Positions 10,698-23,800 of a stretch of 47,500 nucleotides of DNA are shown piece by piece. The first letter of the stretch is position 1; the number at the start of each line of letters is the position of its first letter. The notes under the pieces are model-generated. The model was given only the letters and a program-made list of their open reading frames with translations, was not told the origin of the DNA and ran no database searches. Made by a program: the position numbers and the translations under genes. Origin of the DNA: Glandiceps talaboti (Eukaryota; Hemichordata; Enteropneusta; Spengelidae); the NCBI RefSeq assembly GCF_964340395.1, contig NC_135564.1, forward strand, positions 20,554,902 to 20,602,401. The letters run 5' to 3'.

Positions 10698-10985
10698 TTA
10701 AATGGGAACGCCACTCCAGGAAATGAAAACTACCTATCTAAAGGAAATCACCTCCTAGGAGTCATGAATATTCAGTGTGTGTCTGATAAATATTCATGTC
10801 TACTGCAATTTATTTTTGTGTTTCATCGAAGGAACTATACAGATGAAAACGAGTTTCATTTTGGTGTTTATTGGCTGCTGATCAAAATTTGGGTGAAGTG
10901 AAATCATGAAATAACTCTCCAGAACCCAAAGTTTATGAAAATAGAAAATATCTAAGTTTATTTTCGGGATTGTCATTGCCATTAA
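10698..10985. mobile_element. TTAA-flanked MITE-like element, 288 bp
   Basis: TTAA at 10698-10701 and 10982-10985 bracket inverted ends that read TGGGAACGCCACTCC and, on the other strand, TGGCAATGACAATCC. A block from the same family (CATAAACTTTGGGTTCTGG, then ATGATTTCAC) recurs at 44396-44480 in the opposite orientation. TTAA flanks are what piggyBac-type transposition leaves. Confidence 0.6.
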
Positions 10986-11047
10986 AGAATTAATTTACAG
11001 ACAAAAGTCAGTGTTACTGATAATTTAAATCTTTTGATTGTTCATAG

Positions 11048-11179
11048 ACACCTTTACTGGACTGACCATGGAAGTTCTCCAAAGATAGAGAGAGCTGGCT
11101 TAGATGGTAACCAGAGGACTGTGTTTGTTAGCAATGTAGTACAACCCATGGGATTGGCTATAGACTTTGTTTTTAACAG
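11048..11179 (+). CDS. Exon: propeller 2, blade 3 (LYWTDHG)
   Basis: The exon follows TTGTTCATAG and ends before GTAAGA at 11180, phase 2-2. It encodes HLYWTDHGSSPKIERAGLDG and then QPMGLAIDFVFNR, a well-conserved blade. It matches the 3377 exon of propeller 1 in length and phase. Confidence 0.93.
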
Positions 11180-11372
11180 GTAAGATAAGTAGGCTTATTG
11201 TAGATACAGAACTGTGTTTGTTAGCAATGTAGTACACCCCATGAGACTGTTGTAGACTTTGTGTTTACAGGTAAGTTAAGTAGGCTTGTTATAGATACAG
11301 GACTGTGTTTGTTAACAATGTAGTACACTCCAATATGGGATTCTTGTAGATTTTCTTTTTTACAGGTAAGTT
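11114..11372. repeat. Donor-seeded tandem duplication, ~92 bp unit, 3 copies
   Basis: The exon's last ~65 bases (GGACTGTGTTTGTTAGCAAT, GTAGTACA, ATAGACTTTG, ACAG) plus GTAAG and about 27 bases of intron are repeated twice more, with substitutions and deletions. The extra donors read ACAGGTAAGTT and ACAGGTAAGTT, closer to consensus than the functional ACAGGTAAGAT. Confidence 0.85.
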
Positions 11373-11638
11373 TAATAAGGAGCATTATACCAAGTAGCCT
11401 TCTATTGTAATAGCCTTGTAATACCATTATTCAGTTCAGTGAATAATGTATTTATTCAGGGTTACACTCACATGAGTGTTGCTGTAACAGTAACAGTGCA
11501 TTATTGAAACACTTCTTTCCATTGAGAACATTAAGTTAGTTTCACTTTCTTGACCATTCTCATTCAGATGTCTGTTTGTCTTTTTAACATACTTGTTGTC
11601 CTTTGAAATAAATTGGAAATATTTCAACATAGAATTGA

Positions 11639-14600
11639 TTGTTTATTTGATACAGAGTATACTTTACTGAGAGTGGATTGTTTATTTGATACAGAATATA
11701 CTTTACTGAGAGTGGATTGTTTATTTGATACAGAGTATACTTTACTAACAGTGGATTGTTTATTTGATACAGAATATACTTTACTGAGAGTGGATTGTTT
11801 ATTTGATACAGAGTATACTTTACTGACAGTGGATTGTTTATTTGATACAGAGTATACTTTACTGACAGTGGATTGTTTATTTGATACACAGTATACTTTA
11901 CTGACAGTGGATTGTTTATTTGATACAGAGTATACTTTACTGACAGTGGATTGTTTATTTGATACAGAGTATACTTTACTGACAGTGGATTGTTTATTTG
12001 ATACAGAGTATACTTTACTGACAGTGGATTATTTATTTGATACAGAGTATACTTTACTAACAGTGGATTGTTTATTTCATACACTGAGTATACTTTACTG
12101 ACAGTGGATTGTTTATTTGATACACAGTATACTTTACTAACAGTGGATTGTTTATTTGATACAGAGTATACTTTACTGACAGTGGATTGTTTATTTGATA
12201 CAGAGTATACTTTACTAACAGTGGATTGTTTATTTGATACAGAGTATACTTTACTGATAGTGGATTGTTTATTTGATACAGAGTATACTTTACTGACAGT
12301 GGATTGTTTATTTGATACACAGTATACTTTACTAACAGTGGATTGTTTATTTGATACACAGTATACTTTACTAACAGTGGATTGTTTATTTGATACAGAG
12401 TATACTTTACTAACAGTGGATTGTTTATTTGATACAGAGTATACTTTACTGACAGTGGATTGTTTATTTGATACACAGTATACTTTACTAACAGTGGATT
12501 GTTTATTTGATACACAGTATACTTTACTAACAGTGGATTGTTTATTTGATACAGAGTATACTTTACTAACAGTGGATTGTTTATTTGATACAGAGTATAC
12601 TTTACTGACAGTGGATTGTTTATTTGATACACAGTATAGTTTACTGACAGTGGATTGTTTATTTGATACAGAGTATACTTTACTAACAGTGGATTGTTTA
12701 TTTGATACAGAGTATACTTTACTGACAGTGGATTGTTTATTTGATACACAGTATACTTTACTAACAGTGGATTGTTTATTTGATACACAGTATACTTTAC
12801 TGACAGTGGATTGTTTATTTGATACAGGGTATACTTTACTGACAGTGGATTGTTTATTTGATACAGAGTATACTTTACTGATAGTGGATTGTTTATTTGA
12901 TACAGAGTATACTTTACTAACAGTGGATTGTTTATTTGATACACAGTATACTTTACTGACAGTGGATTGTTTATTTGATACAGAGTATACTTTACTGACA
13001 GTGGATTATTTATTTGATACAGAGTATACTTTACTAACAGTGGATTGTTTATTTGATACAGAGTATACTTTACTAACAGTGGATTGTTTATTTGATACAC
13101 AGTATACTTTACTGACAGTGGATTATTTATTTGATACAGAGTATACTTTACTGACAGTGGATTGTTTATTTGATACAGAGTATACTTTACTGACAGTGGA
13201 TGTTTATTTGATACAGAGTATACTTTGCTGACAGTGGATTGTTTATTTGATACAGAGTATACTTTACTGACAGTGGATTGTTTATTTGATACAGAGTATA
13301 CTTTGCTGACAGTGGATTGTTTATTTGATACAGAGTATACTTTACTGACAGTGGATTATTTATTTGATACAGAGTATACTTTACTGACAGTGGATTATTT
13401 GTTTGATACAGAGTATACTTTACTAACAGTGGATTGTTTATTTGATACAGAGTATACTTTACTGACAGTGGATTGTTTATTTGATACAGAGTATACTTTA
13501 CTGACAGTGGATTGTTTATTTGATACAGAGTATACTTTACTAACAGTGGATTGTTTATTTTATACAGAGTATACTTTACTAACAGTGGATTATTTATTTG
13601 ATACAGAGTATACTTTACTGACAGTGGATTGTTTATTTGATACAGAGTATACTTTACTAACAGTGGATTGTTTATTTGATACACAGTATACTTTACTGAC
13701 AGAGGATTGTTTATTTGATACAGAGTATACTTTACTAACAGTGGATTGTTTATTTGATACAGAGTATACTTTGCTGACAGTGGATTGTTTATTTGATACA
13801 GAGTATACTTTACTGACAGTGGATGTTTATTTGATACAGAGTATGTTTTACTAACAGTGGATTGTTTATTTGATACAGAGTATACTTTACTGACAGTGGA
13901 TGTTTATTTGATACAGAGTATACTTTACTGACAGTGGATTATTTATTTGATACAGAGTATACTTTACTAACAGTGGATTGTTTATTTGATACACAGTATA
14001 CTTTACTAACAGTGGATTGTTTATTTGATACAGAGTATACTTTACTGATAGTGGATTGTTTATTTGATACAGAGTATACTTTTATAATATATACTGACAG
14101 TGGATGTTTATTTGATACAGAGTATACTTTACTGACAGTGGATTATTTATTTGATACAGAGTATACTTTACTGACAGTGGATTGTTTATTTGATACAGAG
14201 TATACTTTGCTGACAGTGGATTGTTTATTTGATACAGAGTATACTTTACTGACAGTGGATTGTTTATTTGATACAGAGTATACTTTACTGACAGTGGATT
14301 GTTTATTTGATACAGAGTATACTTTACTGATAGTGGATTGTTTATTTGATACAGAGTATACTTTACTAACAGTGGATTGTTTATTTGATACAGAGTATAC
14401 TTTACTGACAGTGGATTGTTTATTTGATACAGAGTATACTTTACTAACAGTGGATTGTTTATTTGATACAGAGTATACTTTACTGACAGTGGATTGTTTA
14501 TTTGATACAGAGTATACTTTACTAACAGTGGATTGTTTATTTGATACAAAGTATACTTTACTGACAGAGGATTGTTTATTTGATACAGAGTATACTTTAC

Positions 14601-16287
14601 TGATAGTGGATTGTTTATTTGATACAGAGTATACTTTACTGACAGTGGATTGTTTATTTGATACAGAGTATACTTTACTGACAGTGGATTGTTTATTTGA
14701 TACAGAGTATACTTTACTAACAGTGGATTGTTTATTTGATACAGAGTATACTTTACTGACAGTGGATTGTTTATTTGATACAGAGTATACTTTACTGACA
14801 GTGGATTGTTTATTTGATACAGAGTATACTTTACTGACAGTGGATTGTTTATTTGATACAGTGTATAATTTACTAACAGTGGATTGTTTATTTGATACAG
14901 AGTATACTTTACTGATAGTGGATTGTTTATTTGATACAGAGTATACTTTACTGACAGTGGATTGTTTATTTGATACAGTGTATAATTTACTAACAGTGGA
15001 TTGTTTATTTGATACAGAGTATACTTTACTGATAGTGGATTGTTTATTTGATACAGAGTATACTTTACTGACAGTGGATTGTTTATTTGATACAGAGTAT
15101 ACTTTACTGACAGTGGATTGTTTATTTGATACAGAGTATACTTTGCTGACAGTGGATTGTTTATTTGATACAGAGTATACTTTACTGATAGTGGATTGTT
15201 TATTTGATACAGAGTATACTTTACTGACAGTGGATTGTTTATTTGATACAGAGTATACTTTACTGACAGTGGATTGTTTATTTGATACAGAGTATACTTT
15301 ACTGACAGTGGATTGTTTATTTGATACAGAGTATACTTTGCTGACAGTGGATTGTTTATTTGATACAGAGTATACTTTGCTGACAGTGGATTGTTTATTT
15401 GATACAGAGTATACTTTACTGACAGTGGATTGTTTATTTGATACAGAGTATACTTTACTGATAGTGGATTGTTTATTTGATACAGAGTATACTTTACTGA
15501 CAGTGGATTGTTTATTTGATACAGAGTATACTTTACTGATAGTGGATTGTTTATTTGATACAGAGTATACTTTACTAACAGTGGATTGTTTATTTGATAC
15601 AGAGTATACTTTACTGATAGTGGATTGTTTATTTAATACAGAGTATACTTTACTGACAGTGGATTGTTTATTTGATACAGAGTATACTTTGCTGACAGTG
15701 GATTGTTTATGTGATACAGAGTATACTTTGCTGACAGTGGATTGTTTATTTGATACAGAGTATACTTTACTGACAGTGGATTGTTTATTTGATACAGAGT
15801 ATACTTTACTGACAGTGGATTGTTTATTTGATACAGAGTATACTTTACTAACAGTGGATTGTTTATTTGATACAGAGTATACTTTACTGACAGTGGATTG
15901 TTTATTTGATACAGAGTATACTTTACTGACAGTGGATTGTTTATTTGATATACAGTATACTTTACTGACAGTGGATTGTTTATTTGATACAGAGTATACT
16001 TTACTGACAGTGGATTATTTATTTGATACAGAGTATACTTTACTGACAGTGGATTATTTATTTGATACAGAGTATACTTTACTGATAGTGGATTGTTTAT
16101 TTGATACAGAGTATTCTTTACTAACAGTGGATTGTTTATTTGATACAGAGTATACTTTACTGACAGTGGATTGTTTATTTGATACAGAGTATACTTTACT
16201 GACAGTGGATTGTTTATTTGATACAGAGTATACTTTACTGATAGTGGATTGTTTATTTGATACAGAGTATACTTTGCTGACAGTGGA
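11639..16287. repeat. Acceptor-seeded minisatellite, 39 bp unit, about 119 copies
   Basis: The unit is TTGTTTATTTGATACAG followed by AGTATACTTTACTGACAGTG: a 3' splice site plus the first bases of the next exon. The last copy (TACTTTGCTGACAGTGG) is the functional acceptor and start of the exon at 16266. Every internal copy, read in exon frame, hits TGA within the following unit. Some units are 38 bp, and one near 14085 carries an insertion. Confidence 0.95.
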
Positions 16288-16383
16288 ACACAGTCTTTGT
16301 ATTCTGTTGATATGAGTGGAGGCGATAAACAAACTATTTTACAACAACCTGGAGCACAATTCTTTGATATTGAAATATTTCAG
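16266..16383 (+). CDS. Exon: propeller 2, blade 4 (VYFADSG)
   Basis: The exon follows ATTTGATACAG, inside the last unit of the 39 bp array, and ends before GTAAAT at 16384; entry phase 2, exit phase 0. Joined to the preceding exon it reads NR-VYFADSGTQSLYSVDMSG, ending IEIFQ. It matches the 4647 exon in phases and role. The first 22 bases are array sequence. Confidence 0.88.
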
Positions 16384-16544
16384 GTAAATAATATATTAAA
16401 TCCTTTCCTTTATTTTTTATATCTTTAATTTATGTGTTAAATTATATTTATTTAAAAAATGGGAGTTCTGGTGCAAGTCTACAGAATTTGTATTATTTTA
16501 TGTATTTAGAACAGTTTTACTATTGAAATACATTGGTGCAAGTT

Positions 16545-17055
16545 CAATCTGATTAAAATCTGATGTAGTGAACTCACTGAGGTGCGATTCTTTAATATAT
16601 TTAGCTCTTCTGTTTACTGTCATTTGTTCTTTTATTGTTCAGTGAGCACCCAATATACCTAGATCTGTCACAGTACCATAGGAGTTCTCGAGCCAGACGA
16701 GAGTGCTGAGTGAATTTACTCAACAAATCAGAATACGTAATGCACCGAAACATACTGATACAGTACTTCAGAGTGCTCTGTTAAAAAATAACTTGAGCAC
16801 AGTGTACAGACAATGATGTTATCGTTATTGTTTGGTGGTTCTCTTTCTTTCAATTTCAAACATGGGTGTTATATTGTAAGACAGATTCTGATTAGCTACT
16901 CATAAGTATGAGATTGGGTCCATGAACTCCTATGGTATTGCGTCAGATGTAGGTATCCAAACAATAAAAACAATAAAAAAAACAAGTGACAGTAAATGGA
17001 ATAGTTAAATGAAGAAATCGTGCCGAGTTCACTACATTGTATTTTAATCAGATTG
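16545..17055. mobile_element. Fold-back/MITE-like element, ~511 bp with ~150 bp inverted repeats
   Basis: CAATCTGATTAAAAT...TGTAGTGAACTC at the left is mirrored by GAGTTCACTACA...ATTTTAATCAGATTG at the right. The arms continue through TTTACTGTCA(C)TTGT to ACCATAGGAGTTC, facing GAACTCCTATGGT at 16925. The centre has no coding sequence. A target-site duplication is not evident. Confidence 0.7.
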
Positions 17056-17144
17056 TAGAAACTAACTGACTGGTACAGCCCCCAAAGGGTGAAGCCAAAA
17101 GGTTTTGTTCATTGGTTGAGGATTGTTAACTTTGATCATTACAG

Positions 17145-17292
17145 GACTACATATTCTGGACAGAGTGGGGCACTAGCCATGATATCCATTTTGCAAACAA
17201 AGAAACTAACTCTTATTCACGTGGTGTGTCACATGCTGGCACAGCCTATGGATTAAGAACTTATGATGAAACTAGACAACCTCTTGGAACAG
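17145..17292 (+). CDS. Exon: propeller 2, blade 5 (YIFWTEWG)
   Basis: The exon follows TTGATCATTACAG and ends before GTCAGT at 17293; entry phase 0, exit phase 1. It encodes DYIFWTEWGTSHDIHFANKE and ends AYGLRTYDETRQPLGT, the linker to the EGF cap. The 434 bp intron after it contains nothing recognisable. Confidence 0.92.
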
Positions 17293-17726
17293 GTCAGTAA
17301 ATATTACCACAAATTAAACTTAGTATTTACCTATAATAATGTTTTTTTTATTTTGATTTCATCCAAACATTACTTCACAATTAAAATGTCACTGCATGCA
17401 GCTAATACAATTTTTGCAGTCAGGAATTCCAAGAAAAAACAAAATTATGTGATAATTGTGTCAGGGATTTATTAGACTTCAACACACATTTATAGTTGTT
17501 GCACTTTGCATACAAAGGAAAATTTACAAAGATACAAAATACATTTGTATTTGCCAATTCAGTTTCCTTTTATTTTGTAATTGACATTACAAATACTTTT
17601 TAAAATATATATTTGAAATTATAATTGAAATCTCTGAGTATATTTTAATGTATGTTTTCATTTGATGAATTCAATCTGTGATGTACAGGTTATATTTCAT
17701 ACTCATATAAATCAATCACTTTGTAG

Positions 17727-17849
17727 GTCCATGTGACATTAATAATGGTGGTTGTCAACAGCTTTGTCTACCTAGAAGTACTTCTGGATATATCTGTGAC
17801 TGTAGTACTGGATTTACTGTACAATCTGATGGGATATCCTGTGGTACAG
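17727..17849 (+). CDS. Exon: EGF-like domain 2
   Basis: The exon follows CTTTGTAG and ends before GTAAAC at 17850, phase 1-1. It encodes [15 protein letters not shown], then [19 protein letters not shown], with six cysteines and the NGGC start typical of LRP EGF caps. Its last 37 bases (from 17813) are the first unit of the 56 bp array. Confidence 0.94.
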
Positions 17850-20800
17850 GTAAACATACATACAATCATTTACTGTACAATCTGATGGGATATCCTGTAG
17901 TACAGGTAAACATACATACAATCATTTACTCTACAATCTGATGGGATATCCTGTAGTACAGGTAAACATACATACAATCATTTACTTTACAATCTGATGG
18001 GATATCCTGTAGTACAGGTAAACATACATACAATCATTTACTCTACAATCTGATGGGATATCCTGTAGTACAGGTAAACATACATACAATCATTTACTTT
18101 ACAATCTGATGGGATATCCTGTAGTACAGGTAAACATACATACAATCATTTACTTTACAATCTGATGGGATATCCTGTAGTACAGGTAAACATACATACA
18201 ATCATTTACTGTACAATCTGATGGGATATCCTGTAGTACAGGTAAACATACATACAATCATTTACTCTACAATCTGATGGGATATCCTGTAGTACAGGTA
18301 AACATACATACAATCATTTACTCTACAATCTGATGGGATATCCTGTAGTACAGGTAAACATACATACAATCATTTACTGTACAATCTGATGGGATATCCT
18401 GTAGTACAGGTAAACATACATACAATCATTTACTTTACAATCTGATGGGATATCCTGTAGTACAGGTAAACATACATACAATCATTTACTCTACAATCTG
18501 ATGGGATATCCTGTAGTACAGGTAAACATACATACAATCATTTACTCTACAATCTGATGGGATATCCTGTGGTACAGGTAAACATACATACAATCATTTA
18601 CTCTACAATCTGATGGGATATCCTGTAGTACAGGTAAACATACATACAATCATTTACTCTACAATCTGATGGGATATCCTGTAGTACAGGTAAACATACA
18701 TACAATCATTTACTCTACAATCTGATGGGATATCCTGTAGTACAGGTAAACATACATACAATCATTTACTTTACAATCTGATGGGATATCCTGTGGTACA
18801 GGTAAACATACATACAATCATTTACTCTACAATCTGATGGGATATCCTGTGGTACAGGTAAACATACATACAATCATTTACTTTACAATCTGATGGGATA
18901 TCCTGTGGTACAGGTAAACATACATACAATCATTTACTCTACAATCTGATGGGATATCCTGTAGTACAGGTAAACATACATACAATCATTTACTCTACAA
19001 TCTGATGGGATATCCTGTAGTACAGGTAAACATACATACAATCATTTACTCTACAATCTGATGGGATATCCTGTAGTACAGGTAAACATACATACAATCA
19101 TTTACTCTACAATCTGATGGGATATCCTGTAGTACAGGTAAACATACATACAATCATTTACTTTACAATCTGATGGGATATCCTGTGGTACAGGTAAACA
19201 TACATACAATCATTTACTTTACAATCTGATGGGATATCCTGTAGTACAGGTAAACATACATACAATCATTTACTTTACAATCTGATGGGATATCCTGTAG
19301 TACAGGTAAACATACATACAATCATTTACTCTACAATCTGATGGGATATCCTGTAGTACAGGTAAACATACATACAATTATTTACTCTACAATCTGATGG
19401 GATATCCTGTAGTACAGGTAAACATACATACAATCATTTACTCTACAATCTGATGGGATATCCTGTGGTACAGGTAAACATACATACAATCATTTACTGT
19501 ACAATCTGATGGGATATCCTGTGGTACAGGTAAACATACATACAATCATTTACTCTACAATCTGATGGGATATCCTGTAGTACAGGTAAACATACATACA
19601 ATCATTTACTCTACAATCTGATGGGATATCCTGTGGTACAGGTAAACATACATACAATCATTTACTTTACAATCTGATGGGATATCCTGTAGTACAGGTA
19701 AACATACATACAATCATTTACTCTACAATCTGATGGGATATCCTGTAGTACAGGTAAACATACATACAATCATTTACTCTACAATCTGATGGGATATCCT
19801 GTAGTACAGGTAAACATACATACAATCATTTACTCTACAATCTGATGGGATATCCTGTGGTACAGGTAAACATACATACAATCATTTACTTTACAATCTG
19901 ATGGGATATCCTGTAGTACAGGTAAACATACATACAATCATTTACTCTACAATCTGATGGGATATCCTGTGGTACAGGTAAACATACATACAATCATTTA
20001 CTGTACAATCTGATGGGATATCCTGTAGTACAGGTAAACATACATACAATCATTTACTCTACAATCTGATGGGATATCCTGTGGTACAGGTAAACATACA
20101 TACAATCATTTACTCTACAATCTGATGGGATATCCTGTGGTACAGGTAAACATACATACAATCATTTACTTTACAATCTGATGGGATATCCTGTAGTACA
20201 GGTAAACATACATACAATCATTTACTGTACAATCTGATGGGATATCCTGTAGTACAGGTAAACATACATACAATCATTTACTCTACAATCTGATGGGATA
20301 TCCTGTAGTACAGGTAAACATACATACAATCATTTACTCTACAATCTGATGGGATATCCTGTAGTACAGGTAAACATACATACAATCATTTACTTTACAA
20401 TCTGATGGGATATCCTGTGGTACAGGTAAACATACATACAATCATTTACTCTACAATCTGATGGGATATCCTGTAGTACAGGTAAACATACATACAATCA
20501 TTTACTTTACAATCTGATGGGATATCCTGTAGTACAGGTAAACATACATACAATCATTTACTTTACAATCTGATGGGATATCCTGTAGTACAGGTAAACA
20601 TACATACAATCATTTACTCTACAATCTGATGGGATATCCTGTAGTACAGGTAAACATACATACAATCATTTACTTTACAATCTGATGGGATATCCTGTAG
20701 TACAGGTAAACATACATACAATCATTTACTTTACAATCTGATGGGATATCCTGTAGTACAGGTAAACATACATACAATCATTTACTGTACAATCTGATGG

Positions 20801-23800
20801 GATATCCTGTAGTACAGGTAAACATACATACAATCATTTACTGTACAATCTGATGGGATATCCTGTAGTACAGGTAAACATACATACCATCATTTACTCT
20901 ACAATCTGATGGGATATCCTGTGGTACAGGTAAACATACATACAATCATTTACTCTACAATCTGATGGGATATCCTGTAGTACAGGTAAACATACATACA
21001 ATCATTTACTCTACAATCTGATGGGATATCCTGTAGTACAGGTAAACATACATACAATCATTTACTCTACAATCTGATGGGATATCCTGTAGTACAGGTA
21101 AACATACATACAATCATTTACTTTACAATCTGATGGGATATCCTGTGGTACAGGTAAACATACATACAATCATTTACTCTACAATCTGATGGGATATCCT
21201 GTGGTACAGGTAAACATACATACAATCATTTACTTTACAATCTGATGGGATATCCTGTGGTACAGGTAAACATACATACAATCATTTACTCTACAATCTG
21301 ATGGGATATCCTGTAGTACAGGTAAACATACATACAATCATTTACTCTACAATCTGATGGGATATCCTGTAGTACAGGTAAACATACATACAATCATTTA
21401 CTCTACAATCTGATGGGATATCCTGTAGTACAGGTAAACATACATACAATCATTTACTCTACAATCTGATGGGATATCCTGTAGTACAGGTAAACATACA
21501 TACAATCATTTACTTTACAATCTGATGGGATATCCTGTGGTACAGGTAAACATACATACAATCATTTACTTTACAATCTGATGGGATATCCTGTAGTACA
21601 GGTAAACATACATACAATCATTTACTTTACAATCTGATGGGATATCCTGTAGTACAGGTAAACATACATACAATCATTTACTCTACAATCTGATGGGATA
21701 TCCTGTAGTACAGGTAAACATACATACAATTATTTACTCTACAATCTGATGGGATATCCTGTAGTACAGGTAAACATACATACAATCATTTACTCTACAA
21801 TCTGATGGGATATCCTGTGGTACAGGTAAACATACATACAATCATTTACTGTACAATCTGATGGGATATCCTGTGGTACAGGTAAACATACATACAATCA
21901 TTTACTCTACAATCTGATGGGATATCCTGTGGTACAGGTAAACATACATACAATCATTTACTCTACAATCTGATGGGATATCCTGTGGTACAGGTAAACA
22001 TACATACAATCATTTACTTTACAATCTGATGGGATATCCTGTAGTACAGGTAAACATACATACAATCATTTACTGTACAATCTGATGGGATATCCTGTGG
22101 TACAGGTAAACATACATACAATCATTTACTCTACAATCTGATGGGATATCCTGTGGTACAGGTAAACATACATACAATCATTTACTCTACAATCTGATGG
22201 GATATCCTGTGGTACAGGTAAACATACATACAATCATTTACTCTACAATCTGATGGGATATCCTGTAGTACAGGTAAACATACATACAATCATTTACTGT
22301 ACAATCTGATGGGATATCCTGTAGTACAGGTAAACATACATACAATCATTTACTCTACAATCTGATGGGATATCCTGTGGTACAGGTAAACATACATACA
22401 ATCATTTACTTTACAATCTGATGGGATATCCTGTGGTACAGGTAAACATACATACAATCATTTACTCTACAATCTGATGGGATATCCTGTGGTACAGGTA
22501 AACATACATACAATCATTTACTTTACAATCTGATGGGATATCCTGTAGTACAGGTAAACATACATACAATCATTTACTCTACAATCTGATGGGATATCCT
22601 GTAGTACAGGTAAACATACATACAATCATTTACTCTACAATCTGATGGGATATCCTGTGGTACAGGTAAACATACATACAATCATTTACTTTACAATCTG
22701 ATGGGATATCCTGTAGTACAGGTAAACATACATACAATCATTTACTCTACAATCTGATGGGATATCCTGTGGTACAGGTAAACATACATACAATCATTTA
22801 CTGTACAATCTGATGGGATATCCTGTAGTACAGGTAAACATACATACAATCATTTACTCTACAATCTGATGGGATATCCTGTGGTACAGGTAAACATACA
22901 TACAATCATTTACTCTACAATCTGATGGGATATCCTGTGGTACAGGTAAACATACATACAATCATTTACTTTACAATCTGATGGGATATCCTGTAGTACA
23001 GGTAAACATACATACAATCATTTACTGTACAATCTGATGGGATATCCTGTAGTACAGGTAAACATACATACAATCATTTACTCTACAATCTGATGGGATA
23101 TCCTGTAGTACAGGTAAACATACATACAATCATTTACTCTACAATCTGATGGGATATCCTGTAGTACAGGTAAACATACATACAATCATTTACTTTACAA
23201 TCTGATGGGATATCCTGTGGTACAGGTAAACATACATACAATCATTTACTCTACAATCTGATGGGATATCCTGTAGTACAGGTAAACATACATACAATCA
23301 TTTACTTTACAATCTGATGGGATATCCTGTAGTACAGGTAAACATACATACAATCATTTACTTTACAATCTGATGGGATATCCTGTAGTACAGGTAAACA
23401 TACATACAATCATTTACTGTACAATCTGATGGGATATCCTGTAGTACAGGTAAACATACATACAATCATTTACTCTACAATCTGATGGGATATCCTGTGG
23501 TACAGGTAAACATACATACAATCATTTACTCTACAATCTGATGGGATATCCTGTAGTACAGGTAAACATACATACAATCATTTACTCTACAATCTGATGG
23601 GATATCCTGTGGTACAGGTAAACATACATACAATCATTTACTTTACAATCTGATGGGATATCCTGTGGTACAGGTAAACATACATACAATCATTTACTTT
23701 ACAATCTGATGGGATATCCTGTAGTACAGGTAAACATACATACAATCATTTACTCTACAATCTGATGGGATATCCTGTAGTACAGGTAAACATACATACA

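Noticed and set aside
11584-16315. Long open frames on both strands, up to 793 codons (repeats of DCLFDTEYTLLTV or YQINNPL)
   Set aside because: They follow from a stop-free 39 bp unit. The coding frame of the true exon is different and is closed by TGA in each internal unit.
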